From contig SKTQ01000231.1 in NCBI GenBank assembly GCA_007122505.1, positions 1 to 13,068 on the forward strand: a stretch of DNA of 13,068 nt, in the 5' to 3' direction. Source of the DNA: Bacteroidales bacterium (GTDB lineage Bacteria; Bacteroidota; Bacteroidia; Bacteroidales; UBA7960). Under the pieces are notes generated by a model. The model searched no databases. It had not been told where the DNA came from and saw only the letters and a program-made list of their open reading frames with translations. Every line of letters begins with the position of its first letter. Position 1 is the first letter of the stretch. This document shows positions 1-7,980 of the stretch, in pieces. A program made the translations under genes and the position numbers.

Positions 1-2477
1 AGGGGATGCAGCTTCAGCATATTCAACAGCTTGATCGGTTCCTGCGAGATGCGCACGCATTATATAGCGAGAAGCAATTTCTTGAAACAGAGATCAGGCT
101 TCTGAATCAGAACATCGAAACAGATCATCCTCCGGATAAAGAAAAACTGCAGGATGCCATCAAAATATTGGCTTCCTGGTTAGAGGAAAACCAAAACCGG
201 GAGCCCTTACCTATTGCATGGTTAGTGGCAGCCGGTGTCCTTGCTGTTCTAAATGTTCCATTGACGGTATATGCCGGATGGTGGGGCCTGGTCGGCATAG
301 CAGCCATAGCCTCTGTCATCTTTTATGCTCTCTTTTTTCAAAAGCGGCATAATCCCGGTTTGCGTGAAAAGGATTATGAAAAAACGGGTATTGATTTGCC
401 GGAAGCATGGACGGTGGACAAAGTTGCTGCACACTTTAACCGTTTGACAGACAGTCTTCAGAGCGTTGCCTGGCAGGAAAAGCTCCATCAGGAGGTCAAT
501 AGGAGGGGTCTTGAACTGGAAAACCTGTCACCTCGCCTTGAAAAGCTTGAGCAGCAAAGGCGGCAGTTGGCGGATGTCATTGGATCGGTACCCGGAATCA
601 ACCTTGAAAACCTGAAGAATGACAGTGCACTTGTCTATTTTGTTGAAAAAGTAAAACTTTGGCAGGAAGCGCATACCACATTTTATACGCTTAAGGCACA
701 AGGACGGGGGATGCAGCAGGAATTGGAAGAAACTATCCATATTATCAACAAAGCCTGTGAGCCATACCACAGCAATCCGGTTGACAGCGTAACCGGGGCA
801 AAGGCCCTGCTGCGCAACCTGAAAGACCAGGAGCAAACGAGAAAGGATGCTGCAGAGGAGCTTGCACGCCAGGAAGCGCGCATGGAGGAGTATGCCCGTT
901 TAACAAGGGGCAAAAGCGATCAGCGCAGGGCAATATACCGAAAGCTGGACATTGCCGATGGTGATTGGGATAGGTTGAAACAACTGGCCGGCGACCTTGA
1001 TGCTTACAGAAAAGCCCGTAAAGATTTCAGGGATAAAGAATTGCTGATGGATGAAAAACGGGAAAGCGTAAAAAAAGATGCGATGTTTGGTGAGTATGGC
1101 GAAGCGATTTTTGATCCGGGTTTGGATGAGGCCAATGAAAAGCTTACGGATTTCACCCGCAGGGCCGGAATGATGGAGAGCCTGCAACAGGAGATTTCCG
1201 GTATACAAACGAGAATCCGTCACACCATGCAGGGTGAAGAGTTGGAAAGCTCCCTTGCGGAGAAAGCTGACGCATTGGATGGTTTGTTCAGCTTGTATGA
1301 AAAGAACCTTTCATCTGTAACCGGCAGTGTTGTGGCAAAGCATATCCTTAAGGAAACGGAGGAGATGAACCGGCCGGAGGTATTTCACCGGGCAAACCGG
1401 CTTTTCGGGAAAGTCACTCATGGCCGCTATTCGCTTCGCATGCATGACCGGGATGCTATTGCATTTTTTGCTTACGACCATGCCATGGATAGCAGTTTGA
1501 TGCTCAATGAATTATCTACAGGAACGCGCATTCAGTTGCTGTTGGCGGTGCGTTTGGCCTTCATTGAAAGCATGGAACAGGGTGTTTCCTTGCCTTTGCT
1601 GGTGGACGAACTGCTGGCCAATAGCGATGATATGCGGGCAGAGGCCATCATGGAGGCACTGGCCGGCATCAGCAGGGAGGGGCGCCAGGTATTTTATTTT
1701 ACTGCACAGGCTGATGAGGTGCACAAATGGACTTCATTCCTGGAAGATCAAAAAAGTGATTTCCACAAGGTATTTTACCTTCGTGGACAAGCCAACGAAG
1801 AAACCCTTGAACCCTGGTCAGCTCCGGATTTATCTGCGCTTCGTATGGAGCTGCTGCAGGTGCCCGGTCCGGCTCAGATGACCCATGGTGAGTATGGTCA
1901 GCAACTGGTTGTACCGCCCTTCCGGATATTGACGGATACAGCGGAGCAATTGCATCTATGGTACCTGGTGGATGATCCCGTTACGCTTTACCGCTGCTTA
2001 CGGAAAAATATCACCAGTTGGGGTCAGTTGTCTCAATTCCTGAAAGGTGGCGGTAAAATTCCAGGTATTGATGCTGACCGTCAAAACTACTTTGAGCATC
2101 AGGTTGATATCTTGAACTATTTCCTGGAATTGTACGGTATGGGTCGTCCGCGGCCGATCGACCGTGATGTGTTGGAAAGGAGTGGTGCCGTATCTGAAAC
2201 ATTTATGGATAGTGTGGCAGAAAAGCTGTATGAGCATGGCCGGGATCCTTCAAAACTGATTGATTCGTTAAGAAGGGGAGAGATAGCACGTTTCAGGCAA
2301 AATACGGCAGATGTCCTGGAAACCTACCTTATGGAGGAGGGCTACCTGGACGAACGGGAGCCCTTGGGCCTGGAAGAGATCAGGCTCAGGTTGCAGGCAT
2401 ATGTTTCCGGTAAAAAGCCTGATGAAGCCGAAGCATGGGCATTCCTGGAAAGGACACTGGGAGGTGCGGCATCCTGA
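1..2477 (+). CDS. YhaN-like SMC/Rad50-type ATPase, membrane-anchored, 5' end missing
   Basis: The reading frame is open to the left edge, so the first visible ATG at position 6 is probably internal and the N-terminal Walker A half is outside. Numbering from that ATG (823 residues), two adjacent hydrophobic helices lie at about 68-88 and 92-111. A long charged, coiled-coil-like region follows at about 145-450. The C-terminal ABC/SMC head has the signature ELSTGTR near 502-508 and Walker B LPLLVDE at 529-535 (D534, E535). The H-loop position reads FTAQ (565-568), so the usual His seems replaced by Gln. About 220 residues follow that I cannot assign. Two membrane helices inserted into an SMC-like coiled coil recall Bacillus YhaN (COG4717), which is paired with an SbcD-like nuclease; such a partner would be expected upstream but is not visible. 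A role in DNA end processing or repair is inferred from the family only. Confidence 0.75.
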   Translation, partial: GMQLQHIQQLDRFLRDAHALYSEKQFLETEIRLLNQNIETDHPPDKEKLQDAIKILASWLEENQNREPLPIAWLVAAGVLAVLNVPLTVYAGWWGLVGIAAIASVIFYALFFQKRHNPGLREKDYEKTGIDLPEAWTVDKVAAHFNRLTDSLQSVAWQEKLHQEVNRRGLELENLSPRLEKLEQQRRQLADVIGSVPGINLENLKNDSALVYFVEKVKLWQEAHTTFYTLKAQGRGMQQELEETIHIINKACEPYHSNPVDSVTGAKALLRNLKDQEQTRKDAAEELARQEARMEEYARLTRGKSDQRRAIYRKLDIADGDWDRLKQLAGDLDAYRKARKDFRDKELLMDEKRESVKKDAMFGEYGEAIFDPGLDEANEKLTDFTRRAGMMESLQQEISGIQTRIRHTMQGEELESSLAEKADALDGLFSLYEKNLSSVTGSVVAKHILKETEEMNRPEVFHRANRLFGKVTHGRYSLRMHDRDAIAFFAYDHAMDSSLMLNELSTGTRIQLLLAVRLAFIESMEQGVSLPLLVDELLANSDDMRAEAIMEALAGISREGRQVFYFTAQADEVHKWTSFLEDQKSDFHKVFYLRGQANEETLEPWSAPDLSALRMELLQVPGPAQMTHGEYGQQLVVPPFRILTDTAEQLHLWYLVDDPVTLYRCLRKNITSWGQLSQFLKGGGKIPGIDADRQNYFEHQVDILNYFLELYGMGRPRPIDRDVLERSGAVSETFMDSVAEKLYEHGRDPSKLIDSLRRGEIARFRQNTADVLETYLMEEGYLDEREPLGLEEIRLRLQAYVSGKKPDEAEAWAFLERTLGGAAS

Positions 2478-2592
2478 AAGACCTGCCGGTAACACAACGT
2501 TAAATATTGGCATAACCCAAACTTAACATTAAATACACATATACTTAATATCAGCAACCTAATTTCGGCATGTCCAAAAGGGAGTCTTTACC
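2478..2592 (+). promoter_or_regulatory. Candidate Pho-box-like repeats, promoter and RBS of the PiT gene
   Basis: This spacer contains three related A/T-rich elements, GTTAAAT (2499-2505), CATAACC (2511-2517) and CTTAACA (2522-2528), spaced 12 and 11 bp apart. PhoB-type regulators bind direct repeats with about 11-bp spacing, and a PhoB-class gene lies downstream, so an operator is plausible. A weak match to the Bacteroidota -7 element TAnnTTTG is TAATTTCG at 2560-2567. AAGGGAG at 2578-2584 sits 8 bases before the ATG at 2593 and is a good Shine-Dalgarno match, which is unusual in this phylum. No clear terminator for the preceding gene is seen. The operator is inference. Confidence 0.35.
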
Positions 2593-4851
2593 ATGGAATA
2601 TGTCTATTTGTTCTTTGTTGTTGCGTTGCTGATACTTGCTGTGGCTGATCTGAGTGTGGGTGTTGGCAACGACGCAGTCAATTTTCTAAACTCATCCATT
2701 GGTGCCCGTGTGGCACCGTTCTTTTTTATCATGTCGGTTGCAGCGCTTGGAGTACTGGTGGGTGCTGTTTTCAGCTCAGGCATGATGGAGGTGGCCCGCA
2801 GCGGTATTTTCAATCCGGATCAGTTTTACTTCAGTGAGATCATGATTATTTTCCTCGCGGTGATGATCACCGATATGATCTTGCTGGATGCATTTAATAC
2901 GTTTGGGCTTCAAACCTCCACCACCGTTTCCATTGTTTTTGAGTTGCTGGGAGCGGCAGTGGCCATTGCCATTGTAAAGAGCTTTGCTTCGGGTGAAGGC
3001 TTGCAGGATATTGGCAGGTTTATCAACTCGGCCCGTGCGCTCGCCATCATCTCCGCCATACTGCTGTCGGTGGTTATTGCCTTTACAGTCGGCACCCTGG
3101 TACAGTTTGTGACACGCGCGCTGTTTTCTTTCCAATATGAGAAAAACCTGGTTTACCTTGGCGGTATCTGGGGAGGATTTGCCGTATCGGCCATAATTTA
3201 TTTCCTTTTGCTGAAAGGTGCCAAAGGGGCCTCTTTCCTTAGTGCAGAATCGATACAATGGTTAGATAACAATGCTTCCCTGGTGATGCTTTACAGTTTT
3301 GTGATCCTCACCGTATTGTTCCAGTTTCTGATCATGGTGTTTAAGGTCAATGTGCTGCGTATCGTGATCCTGGTGGGAACTTTTGCACTGGCCATGGCCT
3401 TTGCCTCCAACGACCTGGTCAACTTTATCGGTGTGCCACTGGCCGGACTTGAGTCTTATATGCTGTTTATGTCCGATCCATCCATTAACCCGGACACTTT
3501 TACGATGGAGTCTTTACTGGAGCCTGTGCAAACGCCCACTCTTTACCTTGTTATAGCCGGGGTGATCATGATTATTACCCTTGTATTTTCCAAAAAAGCT
3601 CGCTCGGTAACGCAGACAGAGATTGATCTTGCCCGCCAAACCGAAGGCTATGAAAGATTTTCTTCCTCACTACTGGCCAGGACTATATTGCGTATGGGAC
3701 TTGAAATCAACAGGTTTTTTGTTTGGTTGCTTCCACCAAGCTTGCTGAATAAAATCAACAACCAGTTTAGCAAACCAAACGGCAACAACAATAACCGGGT
3801 TGCGAAGGATGCCCCTTATTTTGACCAGTTGCGTGCGTCGGTCAACCTGGTGGTAGCCAGCAGCCTCATCGCACTGGCTACTTCTCTCACCCTGCCATTG
3901 TCAACCACCTATGTGACATTTATGGTCGCCATGGGCACATCCCTGTCAGACCGCGCATGGGGAAGGGAGAGTGCCGTGTACAGGATATCGGGAGTGATCA
4001 CCGTGATCGGAGGATGGTTTTTTACCGCTTTTGCCGCATTTACCCTCGCGTTTCTGATTGCTATCCTGATTTCATGGGGCGGATTCATTGCAGCCGTAGT
4101 GGCGGTGGCTGGTGCTTTTGCGATCATCATCAAAACATATCATTTACATAAGATCAGATCCCGAAAAAGACAGGCCTATGACGAAAAACAGGAATTGGAA
4201 TGGGACAATGAGAGCATTTTGGAAGAGTGCAGGCTAAACATCAACAACACCCTGGTTCAAACAACCGACCTTTACCGGAAGGTAAACAAGCATCTGATAG
4301 ACGAAGACAGGAAAAAACTGCGCAGTATCCTGAAGAAAATCACTGAGCTTAACCAAAAGACCAAAGAAATGAAGGCAGATGCTTACGTTACCGTGCAAAA
4401 ACTTCAAACCGATGCCATTGACAGCAGCCATTATTATATTCAGATACTCGATTACCTGCGCGAAATTGCCCACTGTATTCATTTTATTGCCGAACCTGCT
4501 TACAGTCACCTGGACAACAACCACCCGCCACTGAATAAGACACAAATTACCGATTTAAATCGTTTGAGTTCCATGGTTACGAAGATTATGCGTGCCATTC
4601 TGAAGCTATTGGAATCCAACGATTTTGACCACATCAATACAATCCTTGTGGAGCAGAGATTGATTCTTTCGTATCTGCAGGAGCTTAAGAGAAAACAAGT
4701 GAAAATGATCCAGGCCGATGAAGTGGGAACACGAAACAGCATGTTGTATTTTACCATTCTTGCAGAGACCAAAAACCTGATGCTGTTTACGATAAATATG
4801 CTAAAAGCCCACAGGGATTTTATCCTGTACAAAAATGTACCGGCTGAATAA
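2593..4851 (+). CDS. PiT-family inorganic phosphate transporter with PhoU-like C-terminal domain
   Basis: The 752-residue protein has two PiT signature repeats: GVGNDAVNFLNSSIGA at about 23-38, and FASNDLVNFIGVPLAG around residue 273 (N273, D274). The paired GxND/SND repeats with many hydrophobic helices over residues 1-510 define the PF01384 family of cation-coupled phosphate symporters in the inner membrane. From about residue 517 the sequence changes to a soluble, charged, helix-rich region of about 235 residues (for example LNINNTLVQTTDLYRKVNKH) resembling PhoU helical bundles. Such fused transporters are common in Bacteroidota, and the tail may do the job of PhoU or the Pit accessory protein. 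The start is supported by AAGGGAG 8 bases upstream. The gene is followed after 112 bp by a PhoB/PhoR-like pair, which fits phosphate uptake and sensing. The coupling ion (H+ or Na+) cannot be told from the sequence. Confidence 0.92.
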   Translation: MEYVYLFFVVALLILAVADLSVGVGNDAVNFLNSSIGARVAPFFFIMSVAALGVLVGAVFSSGMMEVARSGIFNPDQFYFSEIMIIFLAVMITDMILLDAFNTFGLQTSTTVSIVFELLGAAVAIAIVKSFASGEGLQDIGRFINSARALAIISAILLSVVIAFTVGTLVQFVTRALFSFQYEKNLVYLGGIWGGFAVSAIIYFLLLKGAKGASFLSAESIQWLDNNASLVMLYSFVILTVLFQFLIMVFKVNVLRIVILVGTFALAMAFASNDLVNFIGVPLAGLESYMLFMSDPSINPDTFTMESLLEPVQTPTLYLVIAGVIMIITLVFSKKARSVTQTEIDLARQTEGYERFSSSLLARTILRMGLEINRFFVWLLPPSLLNKINNQFSKPNGNNNNRVAKDAPYFDQLRASVNLVVASSLIALATSLTLPLSTTYVTFMVAMGTSLSDRAWGRESAVYRISGVITVIGGWFFTAFAAFTLAFLIAILISWGGFIAAVVAVAGAFAIIIKTYHLHKIRSRKRQAYDEKQELEWDNESILEECRLNINNTLVQTTDLYRKVNKHLIDEDRKKLRSILKKITELNQKTKEMKADAYVTVQKLQTDAIDSSHYYIQILDYLREIAHCIHFIAEPAYSHLDNNHPPLNKTQITDLNRLSSMVTKIMRAILKLLESNDFDHINTILVEQRLILSYLQELKRKQVKMIQADEVGTRNSMLYFTILAETKNLMLFTINMLKAHRDFILYKNVPAE

Positions 4852-4963
4852 TGACATTGTTTGATGAAAGTTCCCGAATGATTTTCAACGGCTGTCATCA
4901 TAATTTTCAACATAAGCCGGAATACAAAAACTCTTTACCTTTGTATAAGAAACACCATACCAA
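4852..4963 (+). promoter_or_regulatory. Candidate Pho-box-like repeats and promoter of the response regulator gene
   Basis: TTTTCAAC occurs twice, at 4882-4889 and 4904-4911, exactly 22 bp apart (two 11-bp steps). Between them is CTGTCATCATA (4892-4902), whose CTGTCAT core is identical to the E. coli Pho-box half-site. Further down, TACCTTTG at 4936-4943 matches the Bacteroidota -7 consensus TAnnTTTG, 20 bases before the ATG at 4964. No convincing -33 TTTG is visible, which would fit an activator-dependent promoter. This suggests autoregulation by the encoded PhoB-like protein; it is inference from spacing and motif only. Confidence 0.4.
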
Positions 4964-5662
4964 ATGACACCGGAAAAACAAACCATTTTGCTGGTGGATG
5001 ATGAGCCGGATATTCTCACATTTATCGGGTACAATTTAAAAAAGGAGGGTTATCATGTTCTCACAGCCCGTGACGGGCAGGAGGCGATCGTTTTGGCGCG
5101 TAAACATGAACCCCATCTGATCATTCTGGATGTGATGATGCCGGGCATGGATGGCATTGAAACCTGCAGGGAGCTGAAGCGTATACCAACCCTTTCACGT
5201 ACGATTATCACATTTTTGACAGCGCGTGGCGAAGATTATTCGCAATTGGCAGGATTTGATGCCGGGGGTGATGATTATATTGCCAAACCAATTAAACCCA
5301 GCTTGCTCATCAGCAGGGTAAAAGCATTGTTGCGCCGTTACCACTCTCCCGACGAGACTCATGCATCAGAATCTGAGACGGGTTTGCGTATAGACCGTGA
5401 GCGATATGTTGTAATACGCGATTACGAAACCATTGTCCTCCCACGCAAGGAATTTGAGTTGCTTTGCCTGTTGCATTCCAAGCCCCTCAGGGTTTTTACC
5501 CGGGAGGAAATATTGTCGGAGGTATGGGGGAACCAGGTAATCGTGGGCGACCGTACCATTGATGTCCATGTACGGAAACTCAGGGAGAAAATCGGACAGG
5601 ATCATATACAGACCGTTAAAGGTGTCGGGTACAAGTATGTACCGGCAAATGGTTTGCCATAA
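4964..5662 (+). CDS. OmpR/PhoB-class response regulator
   Basis: The 232-residue protein has a full receiver domain (about 7-120): acidic pocket D12-D13, phosphoacceptor D56 in LIILDVMMPGMDG, T86 in FLTARGED, and K108 in the IAKP motif. A winged-helix DNA-binding domain (about 140-230) carries LPRKEFELLCLL, the recognition region RTIDVHVRKLREKIG, and the final VKGVGYKYVP hairpin typical of the OmpR/PhoB class. It is a cytoplasmic transcription factor activated by phosphorylation. The likely partner is the histidine kinase that starts 72 bp downstream. Its place after a phosphate transporter and the PhoR-like partner suggest a PhoB-type role in the phosphate regulon. That assignment is contextual, since the regulator sequence alone does not distinguish PhoB from other OmpR-class regulators. 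All key residues are intact. Confidence 0.93.
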   Translation: MTPEKQTILLVDDEPDILTFIGYNLKKEGYHVLTARDGQEAIVLARKHEPHLIILDVMMPGMDGIETCRELKRIPTLSRTIITFLTARGEDYSQLAGFDAGGDDYIAKPIKPSLLISRVKALLRRYHSPDETHASESETGLRIDRERYVVIRDYETIVLPRKEFELLCLLHSKPLRVFTREEILSEVWGNQVIVGDRTIDVHVRKLREKIGQDHIQTVKGVGYKYVPANGLP

Positions 5663-5734
5663 ATTCAGGCTCCGGATTCCGGGATATGCAAATTATCAGT
5701 CAATCCAATTTGTTTACTTTGCACCACTGATTTC
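5663..5734 (+). promoter_or_regulatory. Short spacer with a possible weak -7 element before the kinase gene
   Basis: The 72-bp gap between regulator and kinase holds GTTTACTTTGCACC (about 5712-5725). It resembles Bacteroidota promoter -7 regions but has one base too few between TA and TTTG. No -33 element or hairpin is evident. The two genes are probably cotranscribed, with at most a weak internal promoter here. Confidence 0.2.
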
Positions 5735-6817
5735 ATGAACTACGCATCGCCCAAAAAACTGGCCCTTTTTACTGCTGCTTTTATTTGTATCATTTTTTTG
5801 CTGGTGATTGCTCTTTCATCGGTCATATGGGGGTTAGCGGTGCCATGGTTGACTTATGCCCTGGGAGGGACTTTGATCTTTGGCATTTCTTTTTTGATGT
5901 TTTATTTTATCCTGCGACATTTTATTTATGAAAAGATCCGGGTGATTTATAAGACCATCCATGATTTGAAAACCCCGAGGGGAAAAAGGCGGGAAATATG
6001 GTATGATCAGGATGATATGATCCGGAAGGCTAACGAGGAGGTGCTGGAATGGGCCAGCGACAGAAAGAAAGAGATCGATGCTTTGAAAAAGATGGAGTCG
6101 TACCGTCGGGAGTTTTTGGGCAATGTATCCCATGAACTGAAGACGCCGATTTTCAATATACAGGGATATGTTCTTACTTTGCTGGATGGTGGTTTGGAAG
6201 ACCCGGAGATCAACCGGAATTACTTGTTGCGAACAGAAAAAAGCATTAACCGCATGATCTCGATCATTGAGGACCTTGAGACGATTTCGCGGCTGGAATC
6301 CGGCGAGATACAACTAAAGTTCACCCAATTCGATATGGTGTCGCTTGTCCGCGAGGTGTTGGAGATGATGGAGATGGAGGCAGATCGCAGAAAAATCCGG
6401 ATGGCATTTGGCCGCTCCTATGAGTCTCCGGTGATGGTGTATGCCGACAGGAAGAGCATACAGCAGGTGGTTACCAATCTGATGGTGAATGCGCTCAAGT
6501 ATGGTACCGAGAACGGGCGTGTAAAGGTCAGTTTTTTTGATATGGATGAACATATACTTACCGAGGTAACCGATAGCGGCATTGGCATCGCCAGGGAAGA
6601 GATCCCGCGGGTGTTTGAGCGGTTTTATCGCGGGGAAAAGAGTCGTTCGCGTGACAAGGGCGGGGGATCCGGGCTGGGGCTTGCCATTGTGAAACATATT
6701 ATCGAAGCCCATAACCAAACCATTAATGTGCGCAGCACGCTGGGTATCGGTACCACCTTTGCCTTTACCCTGAAAAAGGGCACACCGGTGTCGGGGTCAT
6801 CAGCGATGCTTTTTTAG
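5735..6817 (+). CDS. PhoR-like membrane sensor histidine kinase
   Basis: The 360-residue protein begins with two hydrophobic helices (about 10-34 and 37-61) with almost no periplasmic loop. A linker leads to a HisKA dimerisation domain with FLGNVSHELKTPIF (phosphoacceptor H133). The HATPase_c domain shows the N-box around N248-N252 (TNLMVNALKYG), G1 DSGIGI (280-285), the F-box FERFYRG (294-300) and G2 GGGSGLGLAIVK (309-320). All catalytic motifs are intact. No PAS or HAMP domain is evident, and the lack of an extracellular sensor suggests that it responds to a membrane or transporter signal, as PhoR does through the phosphate transporter and PhoU. It is probably the partner of the upstream response regulator, which it would phosphorylate. 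The phosphate assignment is inferred from the neighbouring PiT gene. Confidence 0.92.
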   Translation: MNYASPKKLALFTAAFICIIFLLVIALSSVIWGLAVPWLTYALGGTLIFGISFLMFYFILRHFIYEKIRVIYKTIHDLKTPRGKRREIWYDQDDMIRKANEEVLEWASDRKKEIDALKKMESYRREFLGNVSHELKTPIFNIQGYVLTLLDGGLEDPEINRNYLLRTEKSINRMISIIEDLETISRLESGEIQLKFTQFDMVSLVREVLEMMEMEADRRKIRMAFGRSYESPVMVYADRKSIQQVVTNLMVNALKYGTENGRVKVSFFDMDEHILTEVTDSGIGIAREEIPRVFERFYRGEKSRSRDKGGGSGLGLAIVKHIIEAHNQTINVRSTLGIGTTFAFTLKKGTPVSGSSAMLF

Positions 6818-6965
6818 TTGCAGAAAATTGCATGCGGAAAGTTCCTGCACACCGCAGCATAATAGCAATGAATGATATCAGTAGGTTTTGTGTATTCAGC
6901 ATAAAAAAACCCGGTGTGCCATGATTTGGCATACCGGATTTGTGCTTTATTTTCAATTAGAATTG
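6818..6965. terminator. Hairpin terminator between convergent kinase and rhodopsin genes
   Basis: An 11-bp inverted repeat, CCGGTGTGCCA (6911-6921) and TGGCATACCGG (6927-6937), encloses a 5-base loop. On the - strand it is followed after one base by seven U (complement of A at 6903-6909), so it is a typical intrinsic terminator for the rhodopsin transcript. On the + strand the same stem has only one G-U pair and is followed by a T-rich but interrupted run, so it may also end the kinase transcript. One position is a C-A mismatch in the - strand RNA. Nothing else is recognised between 6818 and 6900. Confidence 0.8.
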
Positions 6966-7802
6966 TTAGTCTTTATAGCCTTCTTCAAGACTGCGGCTGC
7001 GGGCAACCACGGTGAGTAACACACCGTAGATCACTTTTGAAGAAACGTCAGCAATGGTGTATGTGATTTGACGAGCTACTACACCGGCTTCATTGAAAAG
7101 ACCGCCTTCTGCTCCAATGCCAAGGAGATGCGGCATGAGATAAGCACCGGGATACAGCATCCATGCGATGAGGAACAGCACCCAGATTGAACGAAGGGTT
7201 TTCTGCGCCTGTTCAGGAATGCCCACCTGACCTTCGGTGATCACCTTTCTCATCAGGATTAAAATATGGATAAAGAAAAGCGTTGAAATGGCCCCCCAGA
7301 ATGCAAACATACCAATATTTGTTACTTCATAATATTGGCCGATATATCCGGTAATGATCATGGCAGCTCCCGAAAACCAGAACTGGTTTCGAATGCTCGA
7401 GAACTTGGATGTGGTTAGCGATACCACAAATAAAATTTGGAAAAGAAGCATTGGGACATCGATAAGCCAGTTTAAATATCTGTATCCATTGTTAAACAAA
7501 TCTTGTCCGTCTCCAAGGAAGTATCTGCCCTTTTCCACATCAAATACAAAGCTGCTTGTCCAGTTTTGTGTCTGTGCATAAAGCAGCAAAAATGCCGATA
7601 CCATAACAACCACTGAAAGAACCGACGATATCCTGTACCGCGGCGAAACAGTCTTCATGGTAAGAATAAAATAAAACAACCCGGCAAGCATCACAGCATA
7701 GCCAAGGGTTAGCACGTGAGCGACCATTTGGTAGGCCATCTCGCTGAGGCCTTGCTCAAGCCCCACATAGTTTTCAAATGTAGCGTTTCCCAGTCTGTTC
7801 AT
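6966..7802 (-). CDS. Light-driven sodium-pumping rhodopsin (NDQ type)
   Basis: I place the start at the ATG whose first base is 7802 (278 residues), because MNRLGNATFENYVG aligns with the N-terminus of the KR2 sodium pump. A further 15 codons upstream (to 7847) look non-coding. The protein has seven hydrophobic helices. Helix C reads RYLNWLIDVPMLLFQ, giving N111, D115 and Q122 at the positions of the bacteriorhodopsin D85, T89 and D96: this is the NDQ motif of sodium pumps. R108 is present, and helix G has ADVSSKVIYG with counterion D252 and retinal Schiff-base lysine K256. E10, D101, E159 and R244 match KR2 residues linked to sodium binding and release. In such pumps light drives Na+ out of the cell across the inner membrane; without sodium they may move protons. 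Retinal is required, but no retinal-synthesis gene is in the window. A terminator follows directly. Confidence 0.95.
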   Translation of the reverse strand: MNRLGNATFENYVGLEQGLSEMAYQMVAHVLTLGYAVMLAGLFYFILTMKTVSPRYRISSVLSVVVMVSAFLLLYAQTQNWTSSFVFDVEKGRYFLGDGQDLFNNGYRYLNWLIDVPMLLFQILFVVSLTTSKFSSIRNQFWFSGAAMIITGYIGQYYEVTNIGMFAFWGAISTLFFIHILILMRKVITEGQVGIPEQAQKTLRSIWVLFLIAWMLYPGAYLMPHLLGIGAEGGLFNEAGVVARQITYTIADVSSKVIYGVLLTVVARSRSLEEGYKD

Positions 7803-7980
7803 GTTTAATGATTTTTTATAGTGATTTACCAAACAATTAAATAACATGTATTCAGATAAAAATGTTTAATTAAAAATCAAAAAAAATAAACAAAAAGCTG
7901 TTTATACGGTTATTTTTTTGTGTTCCTTTTTGGTTTGGAAACCGTCAAATTTTGAAATTTAACCTTTAATAGAGCTTCCA
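7803..7980. promoter_or_regulatory. AT-rich divergent promoter region between rhodopsin and NTF2-like genes
   Basis: The 178-bp spacer separates two divergently transcribed genes and must hold both start signals. It is very A/T-rich with long A and T runs. It contains the palindrome TTTAATTAAA (7865-7874) and the inverted repeat GGTTTGGAAACC (7932-7943, arms of 5 bp), either of which could be an operator. No clean TAnnTTTG promoter could be fixed on either strand, and no Shine-Dalgarno is evident for either gene. Confidence 0.35.

Noticed and set aside
249..1223. Several - strand frames within the YhaN-like gene
   Set aside because: They lie opposite a continuous coding frame with intact motifs and show no domain signal of their own.
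2478..2592. Small RNA or riboswitch upstream of PiT
   Set aside because: The spacer is short and A/T-rich with no strong hairpin or terminator.
7803..7847. Longer start of the rhodopsin at 7847
   Set aside because: The extra 15 residues have no counterpart in KR2-type proteins, and the ATG at 7802 aligns with the known N-terminus.
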